Assembly (NCBI RefSeq): GCF_001586165.1
Contig: NZ_CP014608.1
Coordinates: forward strand, 3,472,001-3,536,000
Reading direction: 5' to 3'
Source of the DNA: Obesumbacterium proteus
Lineage (GTDB): Bacteria; Pseudomonadota; Gammaproteobacteria; Enterobacterales; Enterobacteriaceae
DNA: 64,000 bases
The notes beneath the pieces were generated by a model. It was not told the origin of the DNA. It saw only the letters and a list, made by a program, of their open reading frames with translations, and did no database searches. Of this stretch, positions 9,531 to 17,167 are shown piece after piece (within the stretch, counting starts at the first letter, position 1; the number at the start of each line of letters is the position of its first letter). The position numbers and the translations under genes were made by a program.

Positions 9531-9553
9531 ACAATGTATGTTGTAACTAAATT
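9531..9553 (+). promoter_or_regulatory. Ter site (Tus-binding replication fork arrest site)
   Basis: Contains TATGTTGTAACTAAA preceded by G, matching the Ter core consensus (ATGTTGTAACTAA) without mismatch and keeping the G at Ter position 6 that forms the C6 lock with Tus. Only flanking bases differ from E. coli TerB. It sits between two convergent genes. In E. coli, TerB lies beside tus next to rstB; rstB is 1.7 kb away here, but tus is not in the window. By the Tus-Ter rule, forks arriving from the low-coordinate side would be blocked. Confidence 0.8.
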
Positions 9554-9567
9554 GATGTGTAATTAAA

Positions 9568-9584
9568 CCGGAGACTTGCTCCGG
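9568..9584 (-). terminator. Probable terminator of the methyltransferase gene
   Basis: Hairpin CCGGAG/CTCCGG with a 5-base loop just beyond the stop of the minus-strand methyltransferase, followed on that strand by TTTAATT. The T tract is weak. Confidence 0.5.
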
Positions 9585-9591
9585 CCTATTT

Positions 9592-10362
9592 TCACGCTTT
9601 GACGACTTCGAACATCATGATATCGCTGGTAAATGAGCTATCGGGCTGTACTTCAAAATGTTGTTTAACCTCTTCAGAAGCGCTTTCCTGTATCATTCGA
9701 ATCGCGGTAACCAGCGGCTCGGGGGTACGCATGCGGCTAATCCAACTAGCAAACTCAAGATGTAGACGGTCTGACGTGACGGTTTGGATTTGCAGCCCCG
9801 CTTCGGTGAAAAACGTTAACCACTCGCCCGGCGCATAATCACGCACGTGAGACGTATCGCGCAGAATCTCCACCGTTTGCAGATGTACATCTAAAATGGA
9901 GTGACCCGGCGACACCACGTCCATAAAGATCGCCCTTCCCCCTGGTTTTAGCACGCGCTTGACCTCGCGTAATGCCTTACCAACATCGTACCAGTGATGC
10001 GCCGAATAACGGCTGATAACAATATCGAAGGATTCATTCTCGAACGGCAGCGATTCAGCAACGCCCTGCGCGGTGCTCAGATTGGTTAATCCTTTATCGC
10101 TTGCCGCCTGTTTGACTACCGCGAGCATTTTTTCTGAGAGATCGTAAGCCACAACGTCGTTAACTTGAGCTGCCACGGCAAAACTAGCATGACCGGCTCC
10201 GCAACCGAGATCGAGAACGCTCGCAAAGTCTTCACCGCTGAGCAGATGCGCAAGGCGTTTTAAATCGTTGCCCTGCGCATGTACCGCACTGCTGAGATAA
10301 GCGTTAGCCTGATCGGCAAATTGACGATCGACGGCATTATGATGACTCTGCTGACTGCTCAT
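9592..10362 (-). CDS. yafE: YafE-like class I SAM-dependent methyltransferase
   Basis: 256-residue class I methyltransferase of the UbiE/Methyltransf_11 type. SAM-binding motif I is SVLDLGCGAGHASF at about residues 48-61. The acidic motif II region reads VVAYDLSEKML, and a conserved FDIVISRYSAHHWYDVGKALREV block follows. The sequence closely parallels E. coli YafE as I recall it (VHAxGxDLxRLA, SPGHxxxDxxLQTVExLRDTSHVRxYAxGEW). The substrate is unknown. It is transcribed towards the Ter site and ends with a hairpin terminator. Upstream (10363-10614) is intergenic, shared divergently with ydgU. Confidence 0.85.
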   Translation of the reverse strand: MSSQQSHHNAVDRQFADQANAYLSSAVHAQGNDLKRLAHLLSGEDFASVLDLGCGAGHASFAVAAQVNDVVAYDLSEKMLAVVKQAASDKGLTNLSTAQGVAESLPFENESFDIVISRYSAHHWYDVGKALREVKRVLKPGGRAIFMDVVSPGHSILDVHLQTVEILRDTSHVRDYAPGEWLTFFTEAGLQIQTVTSDRLHLEFASWISRMRTPEPLVTAIRMIQESASEEVKQHFEVQPDSSFTSDIMMFEVVKA

Positions 10363-10614
10363 GCACTCTCCTGCTGTTCATGGGGTAATTAGGCATTTTT
10401 TCCACTATAGTCAGGCGTCTAGGGTGATTCAATAGCGAACTATTGAATTATTTTCATCCAGAGTACAAAGCGTTACATGCCGAAACCAATCACTCACAGC
10501 CGTTATAAACGCTATCCACTAAGATTAATCATCTATTGAATTTGAGAATAATTCAGCCGCACACACCGTTAAGAACATAGGTTTCAGCGGCCACGAAGGG
10601 TTCGGAGATGGCAT

Positions 10615-10695
10615 ATGTTTCGACGCTATGGTTTTGAACTTCTTCTGATATCCCTGATCCTGTGCGGAATCATCACGGCATGCTTCTATTTGTAG
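10615..10695 (+). CDS. ydgU: Small membrane protein YdgU
   Basis: 26-codon gene with GGAG 7 bases before the ATG. The product is a single-helix membrane peptide: a positively charged N-terminus (MFRRYGFE), then a run of about 17 hydrophobic residues (LLLISLILCGIITACFY). In E. coli the small acid-inducible membrane protein YdgU is encoded immediately upstream of ydgD, and the order ydgU-ydgD is kept here with a 92-base gap. The assignment rests on that synteny, the length and the RYxFExxLI-type start recalled from E. coli. Function unknown. Confidence 0.72.
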   Translation: MFRRYGFELLLISLILCGIITACFYL

Positions 10696-10787
10696 ACGGG
10701 CATGCATGAAAAAAACTGAATTTCACTTCTGTTACGCAAATATTTCTCGCCGTAATCAATCATTTGGTTAAACTACAGAGTAAATGG

Positions 10788-11660
10788 ATGACTGCAATTA
10801 GGTTCCGCTCTATGCGATTACTACGTACCGTTACGTTATGCGCTCCGGTTTTATATTGTGCCATTACCGCCCAACCTGCCGTCGCTGATGATGAGGTTCT
10901 GACCCCCGCACAGCAAATTCAGCTTTTCTATGGCAAAGATGACCGCGTCAAAATTACCAATGTGACCCACTCCCCGTGGGATGCTATTGGGCAAATCGAA
11001 ACCGAGAGCGGAAATTTATGCACCGCCACGTTAATTACGTCACGTCTGGTTCTGACCGCAGGACACTGTTTATTAGCGCCGCCGGGAAAAGTTGATCCTG
11101 CGATTGCACTACGTTTTTCCTCACACAATCAGAAATGGCGCTACGAAATTACCCAGCTGCGCACGCTGGTTGACCCAAAATTAGGCAAACGGCTTAAAGC
11201 CGACGGCGAGGGATGGATTGTTCCCTCCTCCGCTGCTCAGCAAGATTATGGTTTAGTTGAAATCGAAAGCGATCGGTTACCGGCAATTGAGCCGCTGCCG
11301 TTATGGCAAGGTACAAGCAAACAGCTGACGGCGGCATTGAAGGCGAACAAGCGCTTAGTGACGCAGGCCGGATACCCGCAGGATCATCTGGATGATTTGT
11401 ATAGCCATGAAAATTGCTTGGTGACGGGCTGGGCGCAAACAGGCGTGCTGAGCCATCAGTGTGATACGTTGCCTGGCGACAGCGGATCTCCGCTGCTGAT
11501 GTCAACCGATACCGGCTGGCGTCTGATCGCGATTCAAAGCTCGGCGCCTGCCGCTGAGAATCGTGATTTAGCCGACAATCGCGCGGTGGCCGTCACCGCG
11601 TTCAGTGACGGCCTAAAGCGCCTGATGCAACAAAATGCTAAGCCAGAATCTGATCGATAG
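10788..11660 (+). CDS. ydgD: YdgD-like periplasmic trypsin-like serine protease
   Basis: About 290 residues with an N-terminal signal peptide (cleavage after AQPAVA, mature DDEVLTP) and a chymotrypsin-fold domain. The catalytic triad is visible: His93 in LTAGHCLL, Asp153 in QQDYGLVEI, and Ser232 in LPGDSGSP. Cysteine pairs suit disulfide formation in the periplasm. The start is uncertain: ATG 10788 is given, ATG 10812 (with TTAGG upstream) would give a more compact signal peptide, and TTG 10764 is also open. The gene follows ydgU as in E. coli. It converges on hrpA and overlaps its 3' end by 23 bases. Natural substrate unknown. Confidence 0.87.
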   Translation: MTAIRFRSMRLLRTVTLCAPVLYCAITAQPAVADDEVLTPAQQIQLFYGKDDRVKITNVTHSPWDAIGQIETESGNLCTATLITSRLVLTAGHCLLAPPGKVDPAIALRFSSHNQKWRYEITQLRTLVDPKLGKRLKADGEGWIVPSSAAQQDYGLVEIESDRLPAIEPLPLWQGTSKQLTAALKANKRLVTQAGYPQDHLDDLYSHENCLVTGWAQTGVLSHQCDTLPGDSGSPLLMSTDTGWRLIAIQSSAPAAENRDLADNRAVAVTAFSDGLKRLMQQNAKPESDR

Positions 11661-14600
11661 CCTGCATGATGCGCTTTTCTGAAATTGGGTACGGTGTACC
11701 CAATTGTTGCGCAAAATAACTCACCCGCAGCTCTTCAATCATCCAGCGAATCTCTTTCACTTCAGGCTCGTTGATGCGTGGCGGCGGTAGCTTATTCAGC
11801 ATCTGCTGCCATGCCTGCTGCACCTGTTCCACTTTCAACATTTGCGCACGATCCCGATGCGGGTCAATCGCCAGTTTCTCTAAGCGTCGTTCAATCGCAT
11901 GCAGGTAACGTTCTACATCCGGTAAACGTGCCGCGCCCGTTGCGGTTACAAAACCACGATAGATAAGGTTACCTACCTGATTTTTAATATCAGACAGCGC
12001 CAACGCCAGTGCTATATCGACTCTTCCCTTGAGGCGCTTATTAATACCGTTCGCCGTTGTTAGGATTTGCTCGACCTGCCGCGCAATAGAAACCACTTCA
12101 TCGTTAAGCTCCGCGCGCACCTGCTCATGGAGTTGGGTAAATCCTTCTTCACTCCACGCTGGCCCACCGTGTTTGGCGATTAATGAGTCAATTCCACAGG
12201 CGATACAGTCATCAATCAAATCCAAAACTTTACCGTAAGGGTTAAAATACAGTCCTAATTTGGCTTTGTTCGGCAATTTTTCATGCAAGTATTTGATTGG
12301 AGATGGAATGTTAAGCAGTAATAAGCGGCGTGAACCCTGCCACATGGCCTGCTGCTGCTCCTGCTCGGTTTCAAAAAGACGAATAGCGACGCTATCCTTC
12401 TCATCCACCAACGCCGGAAACGCCTTCATCGAGTAGCCGCCACGCTTTTGCTCATAGCTTTGCGGAAGCGAGCCAAAGCTCCAGACATGCAAGCCTTGTT
12501 GCTCAAGTCCATCGTCAGCCACTTCGGATAGCGTCTGCTGTACCTGCCCTTTAAGCTCGGTTTTTAACGCCTCCAGCGATTTACCTTCTGCTAACGTTTT
12601 CTTTTTGTCGTCAATGACGCGGAACGTCATACGTAAATGGTCGGGAACCTGATCGAGCTGCCACTCTTCGCGTGACACTGTCACGCCGGTCATACGACGC
12701 AGTTCTCGTTCCATCGACTCGAGCAGCGGCATCTCAAGCGGTGTCGCCCGCGCCAAGAAAGCCTCGGCATAGTTCGGTGCTGGCACGAAATTGCGTCGAA
12801 TCGGTTTGGGTAATGACTTAATGAGCGCAATCACCAACTCACGGCGGATCCCCGGAATTTGCCAATCGAAACCTGATTCTTCAATCTGGTTTAGGATCGC
12901 CAGTGGAATGTGTACGGTCACCCCATCGGCATCAGTACCCGGCTCAAACTGATAGGAAAGACGCAGCTTGAATGAACCTTGATGCCAGAAATTAGGATAA
13001 TCGAGTGCGCTCACGCCTTGCGCACCGTCTTTAATCAGCATCGATTTTTCAAAATTGAGCAGCTCAGGCTCTTCGCGGCTGGCTTTTTTCCACCAGCTAT
13101 CGAAATGACGAGCAGAAACCACATCATGACCAATGCGCTGATCGTAGAAACTAAACAACGTTTCATCATCGACCAAAATGTCGCGGCGACGCGATTTGTG
13201 TTCAAGCTCTTCCACTTCTGAGCGCAGGCGCTGATTCGCACGGAAAAAGGCATGACGCGTTTGCCAATCACCTTCCACCAGCGCATGACGAATAAACAGC
13301 TCACGACTGACCTGCGGATCGATGCTGCCATAGTTCACCTTACGCGCAGCCACAATCGGCAGCCCGTACAGCGTGACTTTTTCCGTCGCCATCACCGCAC
13401 CTTGGGCTTTCTCCCAATGCGGTTCACTGTAGCTTTTCTTAATCAGGTGCTGTGCGAGTGGTTCGATCCATTCGGGATCGATACGCGCGGCGATACGCCC
13501 CCACAAACGGGAGGTTTCCACTAGCTCTGCCACCATGGTCCATTTTGGTGGTTTCTTGAATAATGCCGAGCCGGGGAAAATCGCAAATCGCGCATTGCGT
13601 GCGCCGGTGAACTCCTGTTTATCGGCATCTTTTTGGCCAATATGCGAGAGCAAACCGCTAAGCAACGAGCAGTGAATACCGCGAAAATCACCCGGTACCG
13701 AGTTAATCGGAATACGTAGCTCTTTGACGACCTGCCGGAGTTGGGTGTAAATATCCTGCCATTCACGAACGCGCAGATAATTCAGATAATCGGTTTTACA
13801 CTGGCGGCGGAATTGGTTGGCAGAAAGCTCTTTTTGTTGCTCTTTTAGGTGATCCCACAGGTTCACCAGCGACATAAAATCACTCTCTTTATCAGCAAAG
13901 CGACGATGTTTTTCATCAGAGGCCTGCTTCTTCTCACTCGGGCGCTCACGCGGATCTTGAATCGACAGCCCGGCGGTGATGATCATCACTTCTCGTACCG
14001 CGCCATGTTTCTGCGACTCCAGCACCATACGCGCCAAGCGGGGATCGATAGGCAGTTGAGCCAGCTGACGGCCCATAGGCGTCAGTTGCTGGTGCCCCTG
14101 CTCAGAGGTAGTTACCGCGCCAAGCTCTTCTAGCAGACGAACGCCGTCAAGAATATTGCGTTTATCCGGTGCTTCCACAAACGGGAAAGCCGCGATATCG
14201 CCGAGTCCCAGCGACGTCATTTGTAGAATGACCGAGGCTAAGTTAGTGCGAAGAATTTCTGGATCGGTAAATTCTGGCCGTGAAAGGAAATCTTGTTCGC
14301 TGTATAGCCGAATACAGATACCTTCAGAAACACGGCCACAGCGGCCTTTGCGCTGATTCGCCGAAGCTTGAGAAATAGGTTCAATCGGCAAGCGCTGAAC
14401 CTTGGTTCTAAAACTGTAGCGGCTAATACGCGCCGTTCCCGGATCGATAACATATTTTATCCCCGGAACGGTTAGCGACGTTTCTGCCACGTTGGTAGCC
14501 AGCACGATGCGGCGTCCGTGATGGCTTTGGAAAACGCGATTTTGTTCACTGGCCGATAAGCGCGCATAGAGCGGCAAAATCTCGGTATGCGGCAAGTTCA

Positions 14601-15525
14601 GCTTGGTCAGCGCATCGGCCGTATCGCGAATTTCGCGTTCACCGCTCATAAAGATCAGAATGTCACCGGCGCTCTCACGTCCTAGCTCATCAACGGCATC
14701 AAAAATGGCCTGAAGCTGGTCGCGGTCTACGTCGTCGGCATCATCAACGACCGGACGATAGCGCACTTCCACCGGATAGGTACGACCTGAGACTTCAATA
14801 ATCGGTGCGTTATTAAAATGACGAGAGAAGCGCTGAGGATCAATCGTCGCCGACGTAATGATCACTTTCAGATCGGGACGCTTAGGCAAAAGCTGGCGCA
14901 GATAGCCGAGGATGAAATCGATATTCAGGCTACGTTCATGCGCCTCATCGATAATCAGCGTGTCATATTGCATCAGCATGCGGTCTTGCTGAATTTCAGC
15001 CAGCAAAATACCGTCTGTCATCAGCTTAACTAGCGTGGTATCACTCACCTGATCGTTGAAACGAACTTTATAACCGACTGCTCCACCAAGTGAAGTATCT
15101 AGCTCATGAGCGATACGATCGCCGACCGAACGTGCGGCCAAACGACGCGGCTGAGTATGGCCAATCAGCCCTTTAATGCCGCGTCCTAGTTCCAGACAAA
15201 TTTTCGGTAGCTGGGTGGTTTTCCCCGAGCCAGTTTCACCCGCCACGATAACCACTTGGTTGTCGCGAATAGCGGCGAGGATGTCATCTTTTTTCTGGCT
15301 AACCGGTAAACTTTCGGGATAGGTAATTTTAGGACAGGCAGCACGACGCGCTTCAACGCGCTGCATAGCGTTAGCAAGATCGATAGCCAAGGTATCGGCA
15401 ATAGCCTGTTGGCTCTCGGATTTTTTGACCTTTTTGGCGCCCTGTATGCGGCGCATCAGACGCTGTTTATCGCGCAGCATCAATTCATCAAGCTGCGAGG
15501 CGATGGCGCTTAGCGGGGATGTCAC
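11638..15525 (-). CDS. hrpA: ATP-dependent RNA helicase HrpA
   Basis: 1295-residue DEAH-box helicase, essentially the length of E. coli HrpA (1300). Walker A GETGSGKT is at about 96-103 and the DEAH box at 193-196. SAT motif III, the Q-R-x-G-R-x-G-R motif VI (ANQRKGRCGRV), and a long C-terminal HrpA-specific extension follow. HrpA acts in mRNA processing (daa fimbrial mRNA) and in resolving stalled ribosomes. The start is a GTG at 15525, because AAGGA lies 9 bases upstream and homology begins there; the frame stays open 159 bases further 5'. The 3' end overlaps ydgD tail to tail. A matS site lies within it. Confidence 0.95.
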   Translation of the reverse strand: MTSPLSAIASQLDELMLRDKQRLMRRIQGAKKVKKSESQQAIADTLAIDLANAMQRVEARRAACPKITYPESLPVSQKKDDILAAIRDNQVVIVAGETGSGKTTQLPKICLELGRGIKGLIGHTQPRRLAARSVGDRIAHELDTSLGGAVGYKVRFNDQVSDTTLVKLMTDGILLAEIQQDRMLMQYDTLIIDEAHERSLNIDFILGYLRQLLPKRPDLKVIITSATIDPQRFSRHFNNAPIIEVSGRTYPVEVRYRPVVDDADDVDRDQLQAIFDAVDELGRESAGDILIFMSGEREIRDTADALTKLNLPHTEILPLYARLSASEQNRVFQSHHGRRIVLATNVAETSLTVPGIKYVIDPGTARISRYSFRTKVQRLPIEPISQASANQRKGRCGRVSEGICIRLYSEQDFLSRPEFTDPEILRTNLASVILQMTSLGLGDIAAFPFVEAPDKRNILDGVRLLEELGAVTTSEQGHQQLTPMGRQLAQLPIDPRLARMVLESQKHGAVREVMIITAGLSIQDPRERPSEKKQASDEKHRRFADKESDFMSLVNLWDHLKEQQKELSANQFRRQCKTDYLNYLRVREWQDIYTQLRQVVKELRIPINSVPGDFRGIHCSLLSGLLSHIGQKDADKQEFTGARNARFAIFPGSALFKKPPKWTMVAELVETSRLWGRIAARIDPEWIEPLAQHLIKKSYSEPHWEKAQGAVMATEKVTLYGLPIVAARKVNYGSIDPQVSRELFIRHALVEGDWQTRHAFFRANQRLRSEVEELEHKSRRRDILVDDETLFSFYDQRIGHDVVSARHFDSWWKKASREEPELLNFEKSMLIKDGAQGVSALDYPNFWHQGSFKLRLSYQFEPGTDADGVTVHIPLAILNQIEESGFDWQIPGIRRELVIALIKSLPKPIRRNFVPAPNYAEAFLARATPLEMPLLESMERELRRMTGVTVSREEWQLDQVPDHLRMTFRVIDDKKKTLAEGKSLEALKTELKGQVQQTLSEVADDGLEQQGLHVWSFGSLPQSYEQKRGGYSMKAFPALVDEKDSVAIRLFETEQEQQQAMWQGSRRLLLLNIPSPIKYLHEKLPNKAKLGLYFNPYGKVLDLIDDCIACGIDSLIAKHGGPAWSEEGFTQLHEQVRAELNDEVVSIARQVEQILTTANGINKRLKGRVDIALALALSDIKNQVGNLIYRGFVTATGAARLPDVERYLHAIERRLEKLAIDPHRDRAQMLKVEQVQQAWQQMLNKLPPPRINEPEVKEIRWMIEELRVSYFAQQLGTPYPISEKRIMQAIDQILA
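12672..12684. promoter_or_regulatory. matS site (MatP binding)
   Basis: GTGACACTGTCAC fits the matS consensus GTGACRNYGTCAC exactly. MatP binds such palindromes to organise the terminus macrodomain in enterobacteria. It lies inside hrpA coding sequence, as many matS sites lie within genes. Confidence 0.75.
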
Positions 15526-15891
15526 AATCAATATTCCTTGAAACGGATGGCGAACAACAGGTGAAAATGTAAAACCATCGTTATTTGTTGTTTTTAATAA
15601 CGTCATTCTAATGACGGATTCTGTCTGTAATTGTATCACAGGCCTGCGTTTGTCAGCAGCCTGAGCCACGCATTCTCTCGTCACCGTATACGTCCCCTAT
15701 TTCTTTGAATATTCCTTTGAATGTGACCCTCGCAAAATTACATTCAATAAAACTGAACAAAGGGCTCGAATTATTGCGCTATCACTGGTGGGATTTTATG
15801 AATAAAGTGTCTTCCATTCGATGGACACAACGTCCTGATATCAACAAATAGTCTGAAACAGCCTAAGCGATTAGGTCACAAGGAAATCACC

Positions 15892-16497
15892 ATGAGCAAC
15901 GTATTGGTTCTTAAATCTAGCATTCTGGCTAACTACTCTCAGTCTAACGTTCTGGCTGATTACTTTGTTGACCAATGGCGTCAGCAGCACAGCGACGACA
16001 AAATTCAGGTTCGTGACCTTGCCGCAGACCCAATTCCGGTGCTGGATGGTGAATTAGTCGGTGCACTGCGCCCTTCCGATGCGCCATTGACGCCGCGTCA
16101 GCAGGATGCATTAGAATTATCTAATACCCTGATTGAAGAGCTGCAAGCCTCTGACGTTATCGTGATTACAGCGCCAATGTACAACTTCAACATTTCTACC
16201 CAGTTGAAGAACTATTTTGACCTAGTGGCACGTGCCGGTGTGACCTTCCGATACACCGAAGCAGGCCCTGAAGGTTTGCTGAAAGGCAAAAAAGTTTATG
16301 TTCTGACCAGCCGCGGCGGTATTCATAAAGATACCAATACCGACTTGGTTACCCCTTACCTGCGCGTATTCTTGGGCTTTATTGGCCTGACTGACGTTGA
16401 GTTCGTGTTTGAAGAAGGGATCGCTTACGGCCCAGAGATGGCAACCAAAGCGCAGCAAGATGCTAAAGCACTGATCACTCAGTTGGCCACAGCATAA
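15892..16497 (+). CDS. azoR: FMN-dependent NADH-azoreductase AzoR
   Basis: 201-residue flavodoxin-fold quinone/azo reductase. It uses NADH and FMN to reduce azo dyes and quinones by two electrons, and protects against thiol-specific stress. Seen: the N-terminal phosphate/FMN loop LKSSILANYSQSN, the APMYNFNISTQLKNYFD flavin-binding segment near residue 95, and LTSRGG near 140. Length equals E. coli AzoR (201). AAGGA precedes the ATG. It is monocistronic, with a shared terminator downstream; E. coli also has azoR beside hrpA. Confidence 0.95.
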   Translation: MSNVLVLKSSILANYSQSNVLADYFVDQWRQQHSDDKIQVRDLAADPIPVLDGELVGALRPSDAPLTPRQQDALELSNTLIEELQASDVIVITAPMYNFNISTQLKNYFDLVARAGVTFRYTEAGPEGLLKGKKVYVLTSRGGIHKDTNTDLVTPYLRVFLGFIGLTDVEFVFEEGIAYGPEMATKAQQDAKALITQLATA

Positions 16498-16561
16498 GTA
16501 TTATCCGTATTGCTTACCCTCTAACGCCTGTGTCTGGATAACGTCGTAAGCAAGAAACAAA

Positions 16562-16596
16562 AAACGCGCTCTGTTTAATCAGAAGCGCGTTTTTTT
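16562..16596 (+). terminator. Bidirectional terminator between azoR and ydbL
   Basis: Stem AAACGCGC/GCGCGTTT with T-runs on both strands (A-run to the left, seven Ts to the right). It serves azoR on plus and the ydbH-ynbE-ydbL operon on minus. Confidence 0.85.
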
Positions 16597-16635
16597 ATGT
16601 CTATATTTCTATAGCCAAATTGTCTGCCACCAACA

Positions 16636-16962
16636 CTAGGGCTTTCGCAGCCACTGTCCGTTGATACCGCGGACATATTCACCAGAAGCGGCGCGTTCCA
16701 CCAGCTTTTGCCCCGCCATTTTGGCGACGTCTTCCCGGCTGATATGGTTATTGTTTGCCACTTCCTGATATTTCTCGGCGCGCCCAGTATTGATTTGTTG
16801 CACCAGCGCCAGCGTTTCCTTGTCTTGTTTGATAGCCACAATGTAGCCACTCAAGGTTTCACCCACGCGGCCTTGTTGCTTGGCCTGATCGAGGGTGAGC
16901 GCAAAAACGGCGCTGCTAAACAGTAAACCGGCACCCAACAGAGCGATTAACGATTTTCTCAT
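16636..16962 (-). CDS. ydbL: YdbL family periplasmic protein (DUF1318)
   Basis: 108 residues with a signal peptide (MRKSLIALLGAGLLFSSAVFA), then a small conserved domain beginning LTLDQAKQQGRVGETLSGYI, characteristic of YdbL. It is the last gene of the ydbH-ynbE-ydbL operon, 10 bases after ynbE. In E. coli YdbL is a periplasmic partner reported to modulate the YdbH-YnbE intermembrane phospholipid bridge. AAGGAG-type spacing supports the ATG at 16962. Confidence 0.92.
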   Translation of the reverse strand: MRKSLIALLGAGLLFSSAVFALTLDQAKQQGRVGETLSGYIVAIKQDKETLALVQQINTGRAEKYQEVANNNHISREDVAKMAGQKLVERAASGEYVRGINGQWLRKP

Positions 16963-16972
16963 CGGATTCTCC

Positions 16973-17167
16973 TTAGAACAGCCCCGATTGGGTTTTCAAT
17001 AAATTCTCGACGTCTTTATCCACTTTGATGTGAATTTCGTGTTCGATTTTGACGTTCATATTGATGGTAATCGGCTCTTTCGGCGCGGCTACCTCAATGC
17101 GGGGAATGCATCCCGTCAATGGTACACAGACTGCCGTCGCCAGTAGCCAAACCTTAAGGTTGCTCAT
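16973..17167 (-). CDS. ynbE: Outer-membrane lipoprotein YnbE
   Basis: 64-residue lipoprotein. The signal sequence ends in the lipobox LTGC near residues 17-20, followed by IPRIEVAAPKEPITINMNVKIEHEI, the typical YnbE beta-strand segment. YnbE multimers pair with the C-terminus of YdbH to complete an envelope-spanning lipid conduit. The ATG at 17167 has GAGGAG upstream and overlaps the ydbH stop by 14 bases, indicating translational coupling. A longer in-frame extension has no ribosome-binding site. Confidence 0.92.
   Translation of the reverse strand: MSNLKVWLLATAVCVPLTGCIPRIEVAAPKEPITINMNVKIEHEIHIKVDKDVENLLKTQSGLF

Noticed and set aside
10525..10707. 60-codon minus-strand frame upstream of ydgD
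   Set aside because: It is antisense to the better supported ydgU gene, which has the ribosome-binding site, membrane helix and synteny.
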